Shown here: piece by piece, positions 1 through 12,359 of the stretch | How the letters are laid out: each line of letters begins with the position of its first letter | Numbering within the stretch: position 1 is the stretch's first letter | NCBI GenBank assembly: GCA_034509735.1 | Contig: JACGWO010000001.1 | Span: 34,537,966 to 34,601,965 of the forward strand | Reading direction: 5' to 3' | DNA length: 64,000 nt | Origin: Sesamum alatum | Lineage: Eukaryota; Streptophyta; Magnoliopsida; Lamiales; Pedaliaceae | Made by a program: the position numbers and the translations under genes | Notes under the pieces: model-generated | Told to the model about the DNA's origin: nothing | What the model saw: only the letters and a program-made list of their open reading frames with translations | Databases searched by the model: none

Positions 1-403
1 TTTGATCATTCCGTCCTCTCCAAATATATATACTTATTCTATCGCTAGCACGAGGAGCAAGATACGTGGGCGGATTGCGTGTATGAATTAGAGGGTCTCC
101 CATACGAAATCTTGGAGCAAAACGGGGAACAACGCGAGTACCGGCTTAAAGACGAAAATGACAATCGGTAGGTTTTTGGTTTATAATTTTCGTCCATCTT
201 TCTTTTAAACCCTATGGCCTCCATGAAATCTTTTATTTCTTTTATTATTCATGAGATACACCAAACGCCTGGGAGATTCAAGGGTACACCCCTTGAACAT
301 GTCTATTATGCATGCTTTAAATTCTTGCAAATTCTTTTATTTTACCGCGCTTCCGCATTCGCGCTACTCCCGGGCTGATCCATACGCCTTTGTTAGGCTT
401 TCA
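1..403 (+). repeat. 3' end of a diverged copia-type LTR (fragment)
   Basis: This stretch ends in a C-rich/GATCC block and then CTTTCA, like the LTR ends at 1069, 45683, 55591 and 63531. It contains the phrase 'gagatacaccaaacgcc' followed by 'aagggtacaccccttgaa', which recurs at about 910-960 and 3466-3512 and, more diverged, in the intact copia LTRs as 'aagggcacaacccttggg'. The 5' part is cut by the window edge. No primer-binding site follows, so it is a solo or truncated piece. Confidence 0.6.
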
Positions 404-1069
404 GAAGGGTCATGATTAATTTCACTTAATCAAAGCCTAGGTTGACTAGGTTTTGACTAGGTCAAAATCCTAGTCAAAGTGTGCCTCTTTAGAAGAGAGT
501 TTGAGTAGGTATATAGGAAAACATATTTCCTATAAATACTCAAAATACACACACACAAACTATTCTCTACACATTATTCCATCTCCCTCTCTCTCAATCT
601 CGTCCACTCTCTCCTACTCTCTCCGTGTTTTCCTTTGTTCTTCTTGATTTATTCAAGGTAGAACAAAAGAGACGTCGATAGTGTTGTATTGATGTCTCTT
701 CTCCTGTAAACGATTTCTTGCTAGCATGAGAGTTCGTTACTTTTGGGTGAAGCGTATGGACGATTTAGAGAGTCTCTACTTTGAGATCTTGGTGCAAAAC
801 GGGGAACAATGCGTGTAGCCGAATGAAGAAGACTACGAGGGTAATGTTTCCTCTTTACGTTTCTTATTCTCTAAATTCTATAGCCTCCATGTTGTGTATT
901 TTATTGAACATGAGATACACTGAATACCCCGGAGAATCAAGGGCACACCCCTTGATCTTTTTATGCATGTTTGATGTGTGTTTAATTTCGTTTATTATAC
1001 GCTTTGCAATTTTATATTTGCAACCCGCATTTCCACCGCGCCTCTCCCGGGCCGATCCGCTCGCTTTCA
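404..1069 (+). repeat. Partial diverged copia-type LTR, second copy
   Basis: Begins with a block also found at 2292-2460 (duplicated 'cctaggttgactagg', then 'cctataaatactcaaa', a likely TATA region, then a CA-rich tract). It ends 'ccgatccgctcgctttca', matching the family LTR end. The open reading frames inside it are not conserved between copies and are not called as genes. Confidence 0.6.
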
Positions 1070-3617
1070 GATTCATCATTGGGAACGATGAGTTAGTTGT
1101 GCTTACTGCTAGCATTGAACGTGATTTTGATGTCACAACAAACGCCCATAGACTGAATATATGAATCCAAGAAGTTGGACTGCACATAGGTTGGCAGTCA
1201 TGGAATCAACTTCTATAGGTCGGTCTAAAACACTCCACGTCTAGGACCTCGAATTTAGGTATCGAAGATCCTATAAAGACTTTCACTAAGGATTGCATTC
1301 ATCGGATGAGTACCGTGTTTCATCGGTGACAGACGTTAGACGTCTATGCAGTATTAGTGGGTTAGTTGACAATGGTGTTGGCTGACAGAGGTGAATTGCG
1401 GGAATCATCATATGGGAAACCTTGAGTGGGTTGGTCGGTACGACTACTATTCCTGGTTCGGACAGTATGAGATCTGCCCTCGAACTTGAGGGGCTACGGC
1501 AGTCACATGCATGTCATGTTTGTATCTTAGGTTTTGCTAAAACTACCAAGACAAAGGACTTGGTTGTTATAAGCTATGTCTAGTGCAGTCAAGATGTGTA
1601 GTGTGGACGGTGAGTCCCAAGAAAGGATCCATCTCCTGTCAAACAATTGACAATAGTGTCTCACTTATACTCTGAGACTCATACTCCATAAATTTGTGGC
1701 CACAGTGACTGAACAGTGGGATGGAATCCCAGTAACGTTTAGTGTGTGCACGAGTCTAGGCTTAAGTCAAGAATGGGTGTCGACGTCCAAAGTCCATACC
1801 CTAGACTATAGCTGTGAGATAGTAGAGGAAAGGACATACATACTCGAGAACCTAAATGTTCACCCCATAATTTCACCTAGTCTCTAGTGCCATGGACCAT
1901 TCCTAAACGGCCACCCGTGGTGACGGACGAATTTCTGTCATGTGATGATTGGAGATCCAGCCAAGTATAGCTGAGGTTGAACCTCACACACGATTCACCG
2001 AAAATGGAGGAATTAATTTGGGATTAATTTCGGGAGATCGAACAATTTAATTAAATTAAATTGATTCTCTTCTTGGACTGTCAAGTATTTAATTAGGCTT
2101 GATTCATAAATTGGATTTATGGAATTAGAGAAGGGGTTATTTCCATCTTTTAACTAGATGAAAATATTATTATTGGGCTCAAATATTTATTTGATATTTA
2201 TTACAAACTCATCGGACTACTTGAATAGGATTTAAATATTCCAGAAAGCCCACTAAAGGATGGACGGACGAGATTGAACTTTGGGGGCTTGATGAGATGA
2301 AGGGCTATGATTAAGTTTGACTTAATCAAAGCCTAGGTTGACTAGGATTTGACTAGGTCAAAATCCTAGTCAAAATGTGCTTCTTTAGAAGAGTTTGAAT
2401 AGGAATAGGAAACTATGTTTCCTATAAATACTCAAAGCACACACACACACACTAATCTCTACACTTTCATCTCACATATACATACACATGCACACGGCCG
2501 CCCTCTTCCTCTCAATCGCTCGCCCCCTCTCCTCTATTCACTCCAGAAACCTCTTGTTTTCTTGTCTTTGATACAAGGGAACGTTAGAAGAATCGATCAC
2601 GTTAATTCATATTGTTCGGTCGATTCGTTCTCCCCTTTCTTCTTGATCTCTTGTATAGCATTAGCTTCAATTTCACAAGCTCAACCTTGAAAAAGAAGGG
2701 TGGCGAAGAACCGTTGAATGCTTCAACTCGGCCACTGAAGAAGGCGAAGGCTGGGCGAGAGACTAGGCCAACTTACTGCTTGTTGCGATGCCATGGTTGA
2801 AGCTTTATGCTCCATAGACGGAATTATGTATTAGGTATTAGGGAGGAGAGGACACCACTCGGCACCTAAGGTGGGGTTCAATGCCTAACTAAAACGGACA
2901 AAAGCAAAATATAGAGAGAAAAAGAGATGTATGGCTGAGAGGAGGAGAGAAAGAACGCATGCATAGAGATTCGAGATGAAAGGACATCTAAGGCTAAGGA
3001 AGAATTCAAGGAAGTCCATTATTGAGAAAAATGGTGATCTCATCTTGCTTGCTGGGAGAGAGGAAGCTTTCGGACCAAGAATGCAAGTGAATGAATCCCA
3101 TCCCCTAGCGAGTGAAGTGCTTACGCCCCTTTAGAGATAGGGGCGAGCAAAAGAGCTCATTCTTCCATCTTTAGATCTTTAGATCCAATAATAGAGTCCC
3201 TTTACTTTCTATTATACATATTCTATTAGTCAACCGCTAGCACTTTTATAAGGTTAGGGGGCTGAGAAGCTCTTGTTTGTTGCTTGCTTGTTGAATTGCA
3301 TGGACGATTTAGAGGATTCCTACATTGGTATCTCGGTGGCAAAACGTGGAACAATGCATGTAGCCGAACGAAGAAATCTACAATGGATAAGTAACGTTTA
3401 CTACGTTTTCTTCTATTTCAACCCTATGGACTCCATGAATCTAGCATGTATGTTTTCTTTTATTCATGAGATACACCGAACGCCTAGGAGATTCAAGGGA
3501 ACACCCCTTGAACGATCTCTTTAAATTCCGTCGTTAATATATGATTACAATTTATGTTTTTACATACTGCGCTTCCGCACTCGCATTTTCTGCTGGGACG
3601 ATCCACGTTTCCTTACA
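1070..3617 (+). repeat. Diverged copia-type LTR, third and longest copy
   Basis: Shares a long series of landmarks in order with the intact LTRs at 53343-55591 and 61321-63531: 'cacaacaaacgcccatag', 'catcggatgagt', 'gtttcatcggtgacag', 'tagtctctagtgccatgga', and the late 'caccccttgaa' block. The 5' terminus (tgttagaatagg) is missing. About 550 bp between roughly 2690 and 3240 has no counterpart in the copy at 404-1069, suggesting an insertion. It is much more diverged than the younger LTRs. Confidence 0.6.
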
Positions 3618-5817
3618 ACTGGAAACGCATCGCTGGCCCCGGAGACATGCTGACTGATTGTTGTTGTTGTGCCAATTGGGTGCGGGTCCCATGATGACTG
3701 ACTAAGCGCCAATTGGGCACTAATTTGGCACCAACTAGGCGTTGACTGGGCGCCAACTGGGTGTAGAGTCTAATGCCTCTGGGTTAGCTTATGAGCCGAG
3801 CCGAGCTTGTTGTTCATGGCTGGCTCGCGGCTAAGGCTTAGTTTGGCTGCATTTTTTTCAGTTTTTCTAAAAATTCATTTTTTTTTCAGTGAAAAAAAAT
3901 TTTTTTTTTTTTGGAAATTTATATATGACGAGGCGACCTTTCCGGGTGGTTGAAAATTTTATTTTATTATTTCTAAGTCTAAATATTTTTTTCTCCATTT
4001 TGTGTTATAAAAAATTGGAGCATGACTTAGAAAATATGTGTCTTTATTATTACAATATTTGTAATTGCAATTTATGGCATGTTGATTCTTTATTATTGCA
4101 ATAGTTGTGATTGTAATTTATGCTATTTTAATTATTTATTATTGCAATATTATGTGATTGCAATTCCTAAACATGATTATTTTAATTGCAATATTTTTGT
4201 GATTGCAATTTATGCTAGCATGTATTTTCTAATTCAAATATGCTAATGAATGCTCCTATTATATTAATGTATGCCTAGATAATTGCGTAAGATAAATGTT
4301 TATTGCAATTTTATTGAATATGTGCAATATGATTTTGTGCTATGAATATATGGACATTAACATTTGGGTGCTCATGTATTATGTGAGTATTTTATTATTT
4401 GTGGAGATAATTTGTGACACGGTGGTAATTAATGCGGTATCCCCAATTTTTTAGGTTGATGTAGTAGGGCTTGAGTATAGTGTAGTTATTTTAGAAGGAT
4501 GCAGTAGGACTTATATCCATGTAATTACGTTCTTTTTGAAAGATTTTTTTTAAGCCGATTTTTGGGAGGCCATGGATTATTTTTGGGGATATATTTCGCT
4601 ATTTATCACCATAGGGCCAAATTATGACACACCAAATGTAGTGTAGCCCATGTGGGGCTATTTTTATATTATTTTATTCATATGGCATGCACGAAGAATT
4701 TTTTAATAGACATAGAGTTGTTTTATTCATGATCGTTAAATAGTTTATTATGGCTTTTACTCAGTGGGAGATGATTACTAGCCGTGTTGTAAAATTTTCA
4801 ATTCCGCTGGTATAAAGAAATAATAAATAATTTACTTGGATCTAGAATAAATATAAGATCAGTACTATATTTTTTGCGCACACCTAGAGATCTTAGATTA
4901 ACTCGCCTTTTTTTAAAGTCAATTAAATGTTAAGATGGATAATTGCCTAATATTATCGAGACTTAGACGTTGACGATCAATGATGGATCAAGAACATAAT
5001 TGCGCTTTTATTGATTAAGTTGCATACTAAAGAATCTTATTGGACAGTTGTTAAGCTCTATTCTTGAATATGAGCTCACTCATCCTTAAGTTGCTAATTA
5101 AGTTGACTTATGGATATTTATGTGTTCAACTAAAGAAATCACCAAACTTAGGGTTTGATTTTTTACAGTTAAAACACAAATGCACTTGTTGCTCATGTTG
5201 AACCAACTAAAGTGTTATTGGATCAAACAAAGAGTAGCATGATAAGTGCAAGACTCAAAAATTTGATCCACGAGGTGATAATCTTATCACTTTTTTCTAA
5301 AGCAAATGACACCAACAATTGTCAATATGCTATGAGAAATTAGTTACTTCACTCGTAATTGAACTGAGAGGAAGTTTGACTAAATAAATGCTCTTATTAA
5401 TTTTGCTAGGGTCTCCAATTCACTTCTTAGATGGATGGTAGATGTGGTAAGACCTAGCACATAATCGAGATTGGGTAAACTGACTATTATTGATATTGTG
5501 TGCTAGTATAGAAATATTGTAGCATAGCGCACAAGAGGAGGCATTTTAGAAGCGCCACTCAACGCTCATTAATTGACATGAGTTGTACTCTTCAAGAGTC
5601 ATGTAAAAAGCAATGGAGCTACTCTAAAGAGTTGTGCAAAAGGCACTAGTTATCCGATATAGTCTAATCGTGCTAAGACGACTCTTAAGACATTTGTTGT
5701 GTGTTGTGGCTTATCCATCCTAGATGCATTTTTTTTACCGTCATGTATTTACATTTCTTCTTTCATTTCTTGTGTTATGGAATATGGATTTTTGAGAATG
5801 ACCATGTTAGTTAGAAC
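3618..5817. other. Unassigned AT-rich sequence, no gene seen
   Basis: After a GC-richer patch at 3660-3780 with degenerate repeats of 'cgccaactgggcg', the sequence turns AT-rich with homopolymer A and T runs near 3890-3915. No splice-consistent coding region or recognised domain is seen on either strand. It holds the minisatellite listed at 4045-4220. Confidence 0.5.
4045..4220. repeat. Imperfect AT-rich minisatellite, about 4 units
   Basis: The phrases 'ttattattgcaata' and 'gtgattgcaatttatg' alternate about every 45-60 bases, four times, with small indels between units. Confidence 0.6.
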
Positions 5818-6035
5818 AAACTATTTGGTTTAATTCGCTAAAGTCAACCTCCCTGAAGAAGATTATGTGAGCTAGAGGAGGCCACTTGGTTCATTCGCTA
5901 AAAGTTATTCTCCCTTGAGATTGACTATGTTAGCTAAAAAAAACCACCTAGTTTACTCGCTAAAATCAACCTCCCCAAGGAAAATTATGTTAGCTAGAGG
6001 AGACCACTTGGTTCACTCGCTAAAAGGTTATTCTT
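5818..6035. repeat. Minisatellite with about 60-bp units in alternating types
   Basis: About 3.5 units share 'ccacttggttcactcgcta' and 'attatgttagctagagga'. Units alternate between one carrying 'tcaacctccc' and one carrying 'ttattct', so the true repeat may be a dimer of roughly 120 bp. Confidence 0.65.
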
Positions 6036-8774
6036 GTTGGAATTTTTTTTCTAGCGAAAAGAGTTCGCTAGAAAATAAGGAGGGTTTATCAAACCACTAA
6101 AACTAGTCCACTAAATGAATGCAGACTTATAAGTATGAGGCATGAAATGATGCAATAGTATTTCTCATGCTATAGATCAGTGCGAACCTATCTCACTAGT
6201 TAAAAAGCGCTATTTTTAATGATTTTTTACAAGGGTAGAGAATTAAAGAATGTGAACGTTATGGTTCCATGTACTGACAAGGATTGAAAGCATCATGTCT
6301 GATTATGTTGGACAAATACTGAGGAATATAGAACTGCAAATAAATCATGATTCTAATCTCTTAGCAGCTATATGAGCTTGCAAAGGAAAAGAATCTAATA
6401 TTTCTAGGAATGTTTAGAACTTAAATGGCGCAAGACCATTTTGCATTTCACTTGGGTAGATGCAATTTTTGAATATGATAAAGTGCCTCTACTAAGTTCT
6501 CCAACTCTTGTTAATATGGTAGCAAGCATATGGCATGTACCTACTGAATTTGCAAGATATGAACCAAGGGTTCATGGAGAAACTAGTTGCACAATATAGA
6601 TTCCTCAAGAAGGAACTTTTTTTAGATCCGCGAGGTCAATGGAATCTTAACTATGAGAGTGAAAAATTCTTAAGAGAGGCGCCCATTTCTCTTCAAGGAT
6701 GATATTTTATTCATTTTCAGTTGCAAGAGATAATCGGAGCGACACAAAAGTCAGTGGGAGTGTCTGACTAGAGAAAGGATTTTCAAATTCCATAAATAAG
6801 GAGTGAACATTAAAGATGTTCCCCCTAGTTTATATGGGACTGAGTGGGTATCCTCCACAACTATTTGATGGACATTGATGTGTCAAGTTTGAGAATTAAC
6901 TTCACGTAACACTTCCAAGACAAGTGCTTAAAGGGAATTGATAAGCCTAATGACTAAGAACAAAGCTAAGAAATAAAGTTGATCTTCTATATATGTGCAA
7001 GATCTTTTTGAAACATATGGTTTTTAATGGTCAAGTGCAAAGTATATAGTTAATTATAAGTTTAAAGGTCAACTAACGGCAAAATATTTATGCCACTTGA
7101 GGGGTGTAGTTTTGACACTCTACTTGATGGTGAGATTTGTCTGAATTCACCATAGCCACTATCGCCACTTTCACCTAGGTGCTCCTAGCTGATGACAGTT
7201 GACGTATCTAATTAAGGAGTGGACATGATGATCAATGTGGATCTTTTAGTTAATTCAAGCAGTGGGGCAAGCACAAGTTTGATGCTTGCAAGCTACATTT
7301 ATAACTTGAATTATTGCATGTAGTGATAATATCGATTCCATTGAGCTATCATTTGATAGGCATAATGATGATCGAGATAATCACTAGATATGTCAAGCTG
7401 GTGTGAGAATTTAGCTCTCACTGCGATGTAGGCAAATAAGTTTGATGGCTAAAAGTGACATGGAGATATCACCAAATAGAGTGGCAGTCTTTCGCATGGA
7501 CGTAACAGCAAGTATGATGCATACTTAGTGTTCAGATACTAAAGTTGTATACGTATCATACTATCCTAACTGATACTCCATAACCACAGTTTTCTTAGTA
7601 AACGGAGATGCCTTAAATTGAAAGAAAAAAAAAAGAAATGCTATGCTCATGAGCGTTGTAGAATGTTTGATGCGCATTAATTATGCACAACTAGTCCTGT
7701 GCTCAATATTTAGAATGATGAGTAGATATCAAAGTGATCCTTGATGCACATATCGTGATGCAAGCAAGTGACAACAACATATCTACGAAAGTAATCTAAG
7801 ATCAACTAAAGACTATCTGGTCATGATGCATATGTGATGCACATAGCAAAACTCTGTATATTTTTAGGCACCAAGTATAGTCGAAGGACCTAGTATACAG
7901 ATATCAGATATTATTGATGAGATATGCGTATAATCAAATTATTTTTCCAACATGTTCTACGAGCGGTATGAGCGCTCATCCTTTTTACCAAGCCTTGGTA
8001 TTGATGAAGGCATGTTAGTGGTAAAAGATCATGTAGAACTTGACTCTTATGGCTTGTGAGAACATTAGATTGGTACTGAATTATGAAATGTCACTAGGCT
8101 CTGATTGGCCCTCTTACACGGGTAATCGCCCTAGCACTGCGATAGCAAGCAGGATGGGACTTGAAAGATCATTTTGCACTAGTGAGTCATGCGAATGATC
8201 ACCTTCGCACTTGAGAAGTGGGGAAGGACAGTATATAATGAATAGTCGCATTGGCTAAAGAAGCTAAGATGAGATCACATATTTGATCGATTATGAAGTA
8301 TGTCTGAACTTCATAAAAGGCCTACTTTCAAGCTGAATTTGCGAACTACTAGAAGGCATTAAGAGAATGATTGTCTGGTAGTGCGCAAGTTAGGCGCATG
8401 GATAGCGACTGGACTTAGGTTCATATGATGTTAAGAGTTTGTGACATGCCCAAGTTGAGTGGGAGCTCCATCATAACATATATTCATACTACATGTGCTT
8501 TAAATTGACCTCTTATGAGGAGTGACTGAATGGGTCCCTACTTCGTCACTGTGTGAGCCTATATTGTTTCTTGTACCCTTTGGAACTCTGGACCATGTCA
8601 TGACGTGGAAGCTTAATGATGATACTTTAGCATGTCATCCAATGGCCAAGTTTGATTCAGTCTATCGGACCATGTCTAGGAAAGCTGTCAAGACCAAGTT
8701 GATTGGTATGAGAGGCCGAGAAAGAACTAAGTTGGTAACGCATTTGTGTTCTATGGTTTATAGCCGGGCGACTG
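6036..8774. other. Unassigned sequence, possibly decayed retroelement
   Basis: No open frame longer than about 90 codons and no recognisable domain. Several 'agtgggag' words (near 6750 and 8463) resemble copia polypurine tracts, and the base composition is less AT-rich than the spacer to the right. That fits a decayed retroelement interior, but I could not align any part to a known domain. Confidence 0.3.
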
Positions 8775-9691
8775 TGTTGGAAATGTCCAACTAGTCATGA
8801 ACATAGATACATACTTGAGTGAGTTAAGCATGCTCGATTTGTTGAGGGATCTAGAGATCCTTGATTAAGTACGACCACAAGGTTCGGGGTACATAGCGAG
8901 TTTTTTGGAGTTGAAGAGTTATGTCAGTTTTGGTGATGACTTAATATAACTCTCCTCATATTTTGTTTTTCTCGCTTGGTCGCACGCCTTATTCCCTGTA
9001 TGAAAAAGGGGATGAGAGATGAGAAATTTTCAATTGAGGAGGTTATGTCAAATATGTATGAGTGTGAGATGTTAAATATACATCCATATTTCAAGAGTTT
9101 GAAGTCTCCCAAACTTGTGGTTAGGGAGGACTCCTCTTGAGTAAAGAGTTTGTAGTCTCCTATACTTTGTATTGGAATTGGAGTCCTCTTGTGCACACCT
9201 ATAAATTGGGTGCTTCTATGGAACCAAAGGGTAATTCAAATTTGATGTATATTCTCTCAAAACCTCACGCAAATAACTCTCTCTATTCTCTCTTGGAGAA
9301 TCATCAAACTCTCCGAGGGTTTGAGGTGTGTAAATGAGTGGCTTACTCTGTTAGTAATCCACCAAGGCGAGTAAGACGTGTTCGTGGGTTCCACAATATT
9401 TGAAGCAATATCCAACGTGGGGAGATCTTGAAGATGTTCGTGGGAATCTTGAAGATGTACGTGGGATAATCTTCAAGAACGAGAAAGACGATGTGTTCGT
9501 GATCCAATCGAGGCATGAGCTTGTAGACGAGCCATATCCGGACACGTGGATCGACATACTTCATCTGCTACAGATTTAATCGATCCACGATTATGTGCTA
9601 ATATGAATATTGATTATATAACATGAACATAGATTACATATTCTATGCGAGAATATTTATTTTACGTATTACTCATTGTTATTTTCCAACA
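8775..9691 (+). mobile_element. Solo-LTR-like unit, 917 bp
   Basis: Starts tgttggaaat and ends ttttccaaca, a near-perfect terminal inverted repeat with TG...CA ends. An internal 'cctataaattggg' near 9198 is a plausible TATA box. A repeated 'cttgaagatgt.cgtggga' lies at 9425-9470. The flanking five bases (gactg on the left, gtcac on the right) do not match, so one flank may have changed or the unit is not a simple solo LTR. It is a different family from the 2.2-kb LTRs. Confidence 0.55.
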
Positions 9692-10440
9692 GTCACTATC
9701 TTGTTGTAGTATGTCGTGACTTCCCAACCTCCTTGCCTTGACTGCCACAACTTTGATTTTAATTCGAATATTTGTGACGAGATCTCTAGGTCTGAGTATA
9801 TGTCATGTATGGAATCCCGCACATCTTTAGTAGTTGGTAAAAAGGGATGTGGTTTCCTATAGCTAGCTCCATTGAGTTGCTAAGCCAATAAATTATCATT
9901 GGGTTTTCCCAACATCCATCTTCTCAGGTTGGGATCATTTGTTGCTGGTTTCCTCACTTCTCCGGTCAAAAGGCCATGCTTGCCTCTACCATCAATTGCC
10001 ACTTTTATGGACTGAGCCCACTCCAAGTAAGTTTTACCATTCAACTTGTGAACAGAGCTGCAGGGGAGAATGCAACGTAGAGAGATCAGAACTATTAGGA
10101 AAAAATGCAAATAATCCCCCTGTGATATTGCAAATGTGCAAATTACCCCCCTATGAAAAAATAAATACCAATTTACCTTCTTGTATTTTTTAAAATGAAG
10201 CAATTTACCTCCCTAGGCAAGGAGGTAAACTGCTTCATTTTGGAAAACACAGGGGTAAATTGCTAATTTTTTTTTCATAGGGGGGTAATTTGCCATTTGC
10301 AATATCATAGGGGGGTAAATTGCATTAAGCCCGAACTATTATGTACTTCTATGGTATCTGACTAAAAACTCTCTTCAGCGTTTCCTGAGGAAGATGAAGT
10401 GTTTCTTGCCCCAGTCATGACACCATTAAAGCCTAATGAT
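9692..10440 (-). pseudogene. Copia-type gag fragment, interrupted
   Basis: Read leftward from about 10072, the minus strand encodes a gag-like N-terminal segment (LNGKTYLEWAQSIKVAI, then GLLTGEV..P and W..GKPN), typical of the UBN2/Retrotran_gag family of copia elements. An in-frame stop follows near 9880, and the same frame then continues to about 9692. A Mutator-type MITE (10098-10332) splits the leader. The rest of gag and all of pol are absent where the 8775-9691 unit begins. The matching primer-binding site and LTR lie just to the right, so this is the 5' stub of a minus-strand copia element. Confidence 0.6.
10098..10332. mobile_element. Mutator-type fold-back MITE (family M1), copy 1
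   Basis: A 235-bp near-palindrome: the left arm (ggaaaaaatgcaaat...) pairs with the right arm (...ggtaaattgcattaagccc) over nearly its whole length. It is flanked by a perfect 9-bp direct repeat, gaactatta, at 10089-10097 and 10333-10341. Nine-base duplications and GGG-type ends are typical of Mutator-like elements. It sits inside the minus-strand copia remnant. A second copy is at 35213-35426. Confidence 0.85.
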
Positions 10441-10450
10441 AATGAACCTG

Positions 10451-10462
10451 GTTGTGATACCA
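10451..10462 (-). other. Copia primer-binding site (initiator-Met tRNA type)
   Basis: The minus strand reads tggtatcacaac directly after the LTR end at 10463, the standard spacing and start (tggtatca) for initiator-Met tRNA priming. Confidence 0.75.
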
Positions 10463-10800
10463 TGTAAGTTTTGAGAGAAAAATACTCACTCTCTTAATTC
10501 AAAAACAGAAATATAGGAAGTATTCATAGTCTCGCTGAGATCTCACCTAATCTATCAGATCACTCAAAAGTACATAAAGATAGACATAAGTAACAGATTA
10601 TTCAGATCCTAATCGAAAACCAGATAGAAACAAACTCCCTAACTACTTGACAATCCTTATTTCTAATCTTCTGATACATACATATTAGGATGTATCTGGG
10701 AAGTAAAGACCCAAAATGGATGGCGCAAGTTCAGAGCTGACAACAGCGAAGTGAGCTAGGGGTAAGGTCTTAGCATGACCTTCTAAGATTACCCCCAACA
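10463..10800 (-). mobile_element. LTR of the minus-strand copia remnant, 338 bp
   Basis: On the minus strand it begins tgttgggggtaatc and ends ctctcaaaacttaca, giving TG...CA ends, and is followed at once by the primer-binding site. No matching second LTR is seen to the left, so the element is truncated. Confidence 0.7.
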
Positions 10801-12359
10801 TCATAGATGCTACAAATTATTTGATAATTTTGTTTTAGCAAAAATAGTTTTTAATATTAAAAAACTTTTTAGAGTTTATAAGCTCTTTCAAAAAAATTAA
10901 GGAGGTTTTTTAACTTATTTTTAAAATTCTAACAAACTTAATTATAGATTTGTCATTACTGACATCTTATAAGCTCTATTAACTTATTTTATTCAAATAT
11001 TTTAAAATTTTACTTTTATAATAAGATTCGATATATTATAATCTTTAAAAAATATTTTATAAGATGTATCTATAAATTGATAAGGCTTTTTAAATAAACT
11101 TAGCCAACTCTCTTAGGTGGCAAATTTAGCATCTTAATATTCTAAAGTTTCGGGTTCAAGTTCTATCTAGTATATAAGAAAATTATATCTGTACTCTTAC
11201 GATAGTAAATTATTGATAATGGTCTTTGTAAATTATTAAATGATAATTATTAATTTGGTATAACTGATATATGATATTGATGTGGAGGTAATCTCCCAAA
11301 GGACGTACTTAGACCTAACTCTCAAGTTTACTTCAAATTATGAAACATGACATGATCTATGCCTTTTACCGAGTCGTTGTGACTCAAATTAGTTCGATCT
11401 TAACCCGAGTATGTATGAACTTACGGTGAACAATGGATCATTTTTTAAATTTGTGGTTCGTGTGATATTGTATAGTTATGATAATTTTTTAAATTAGCCC
11501 TCTATGCATAGGTACAACGTTTCCTTCCTTAATATTTCTTACAACCTTAAACATATCTTCTTTAAGACCTTTCTAATTTAGGTATGGAATGACAATAATT
11601 GGGGCCTTATTGGTGTAGTTGTTACCGTTTTCTATCTTGTATGTTTTCTACTGGGATGGATCTAAGCGTATTCATGCTGTTTGGGGAAGCATATTCCATA
11701 AAATGTAGTAACCACAATTTAAAGTTAAATTACACACAGATACAATAATATGTTGTAACCATTTCAAAAACTTTAATCATTCGAAATTTCATAAAGCTAG
11801 CAAATGCGTAAAAAACTATTACTAAGCGCTTCTTAAAAATCTATACTCTACATAAATGTGTGAATACTCAAATTATTTGTTTCCTTTTATGAAAAGACAA
11901 ATATACCCTCATTTAATATTATTAATTATTATATTACAGATTTTGGAATTTTTAACAATTTAGAATTCTAAATCTCCGCCATATAAATTTAAGATAAAAG
12001 ACCTAAATCGAGAATCATGAATGAATCCAATTAAACAGAATTTTAATAACCTGCTTCTAATCGTGAATCATGAATGAGCCCAATTACACAGACATGTCAC
12101 GCATTAAATTTTAATAACATTCACAGAAAATTATATTATAAAATTAGTTATAGAAAAAATAAAATTCTATAAGAAAAATATTTAAGAGTCTTAATTGCTC
12201 TGAACAATTTAGAAAATGAATAACATATTCAACTAAACAAAATTAATATGCCAAAGAATATTTCAACACAATTACTTTGCTAGAAGAAATCAAGTTTAAT
12301 TTACCATGACACATTAAAATTTAAAATAAACTACACATGAATAATATATAAAATACTAA
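10801..12359. other. AT-rich spacer, no gene seen
   Basis: Mostly A/T runs. A patch at 10820-11100 has inverted 'tataagctctt'-like words resembling the hAT-like element at 48898-49318, but no clear ends or target duplication are visible. Confidence 0.4.

Noticed and set aside
781..1164. A 127-codon open frame at the window start.
   Set aside because: It runs across an LTR end and is not kept in the homologous copies at 1-403 and 3260-3617.
4900..8774. Possible decayed copia pol region linked to the LTR-like unit at 8775.
   Set aside because: No domain could be read in any frame, no polypurine tract precedes 8775 and no second LTR was found, so the link is not claimed.
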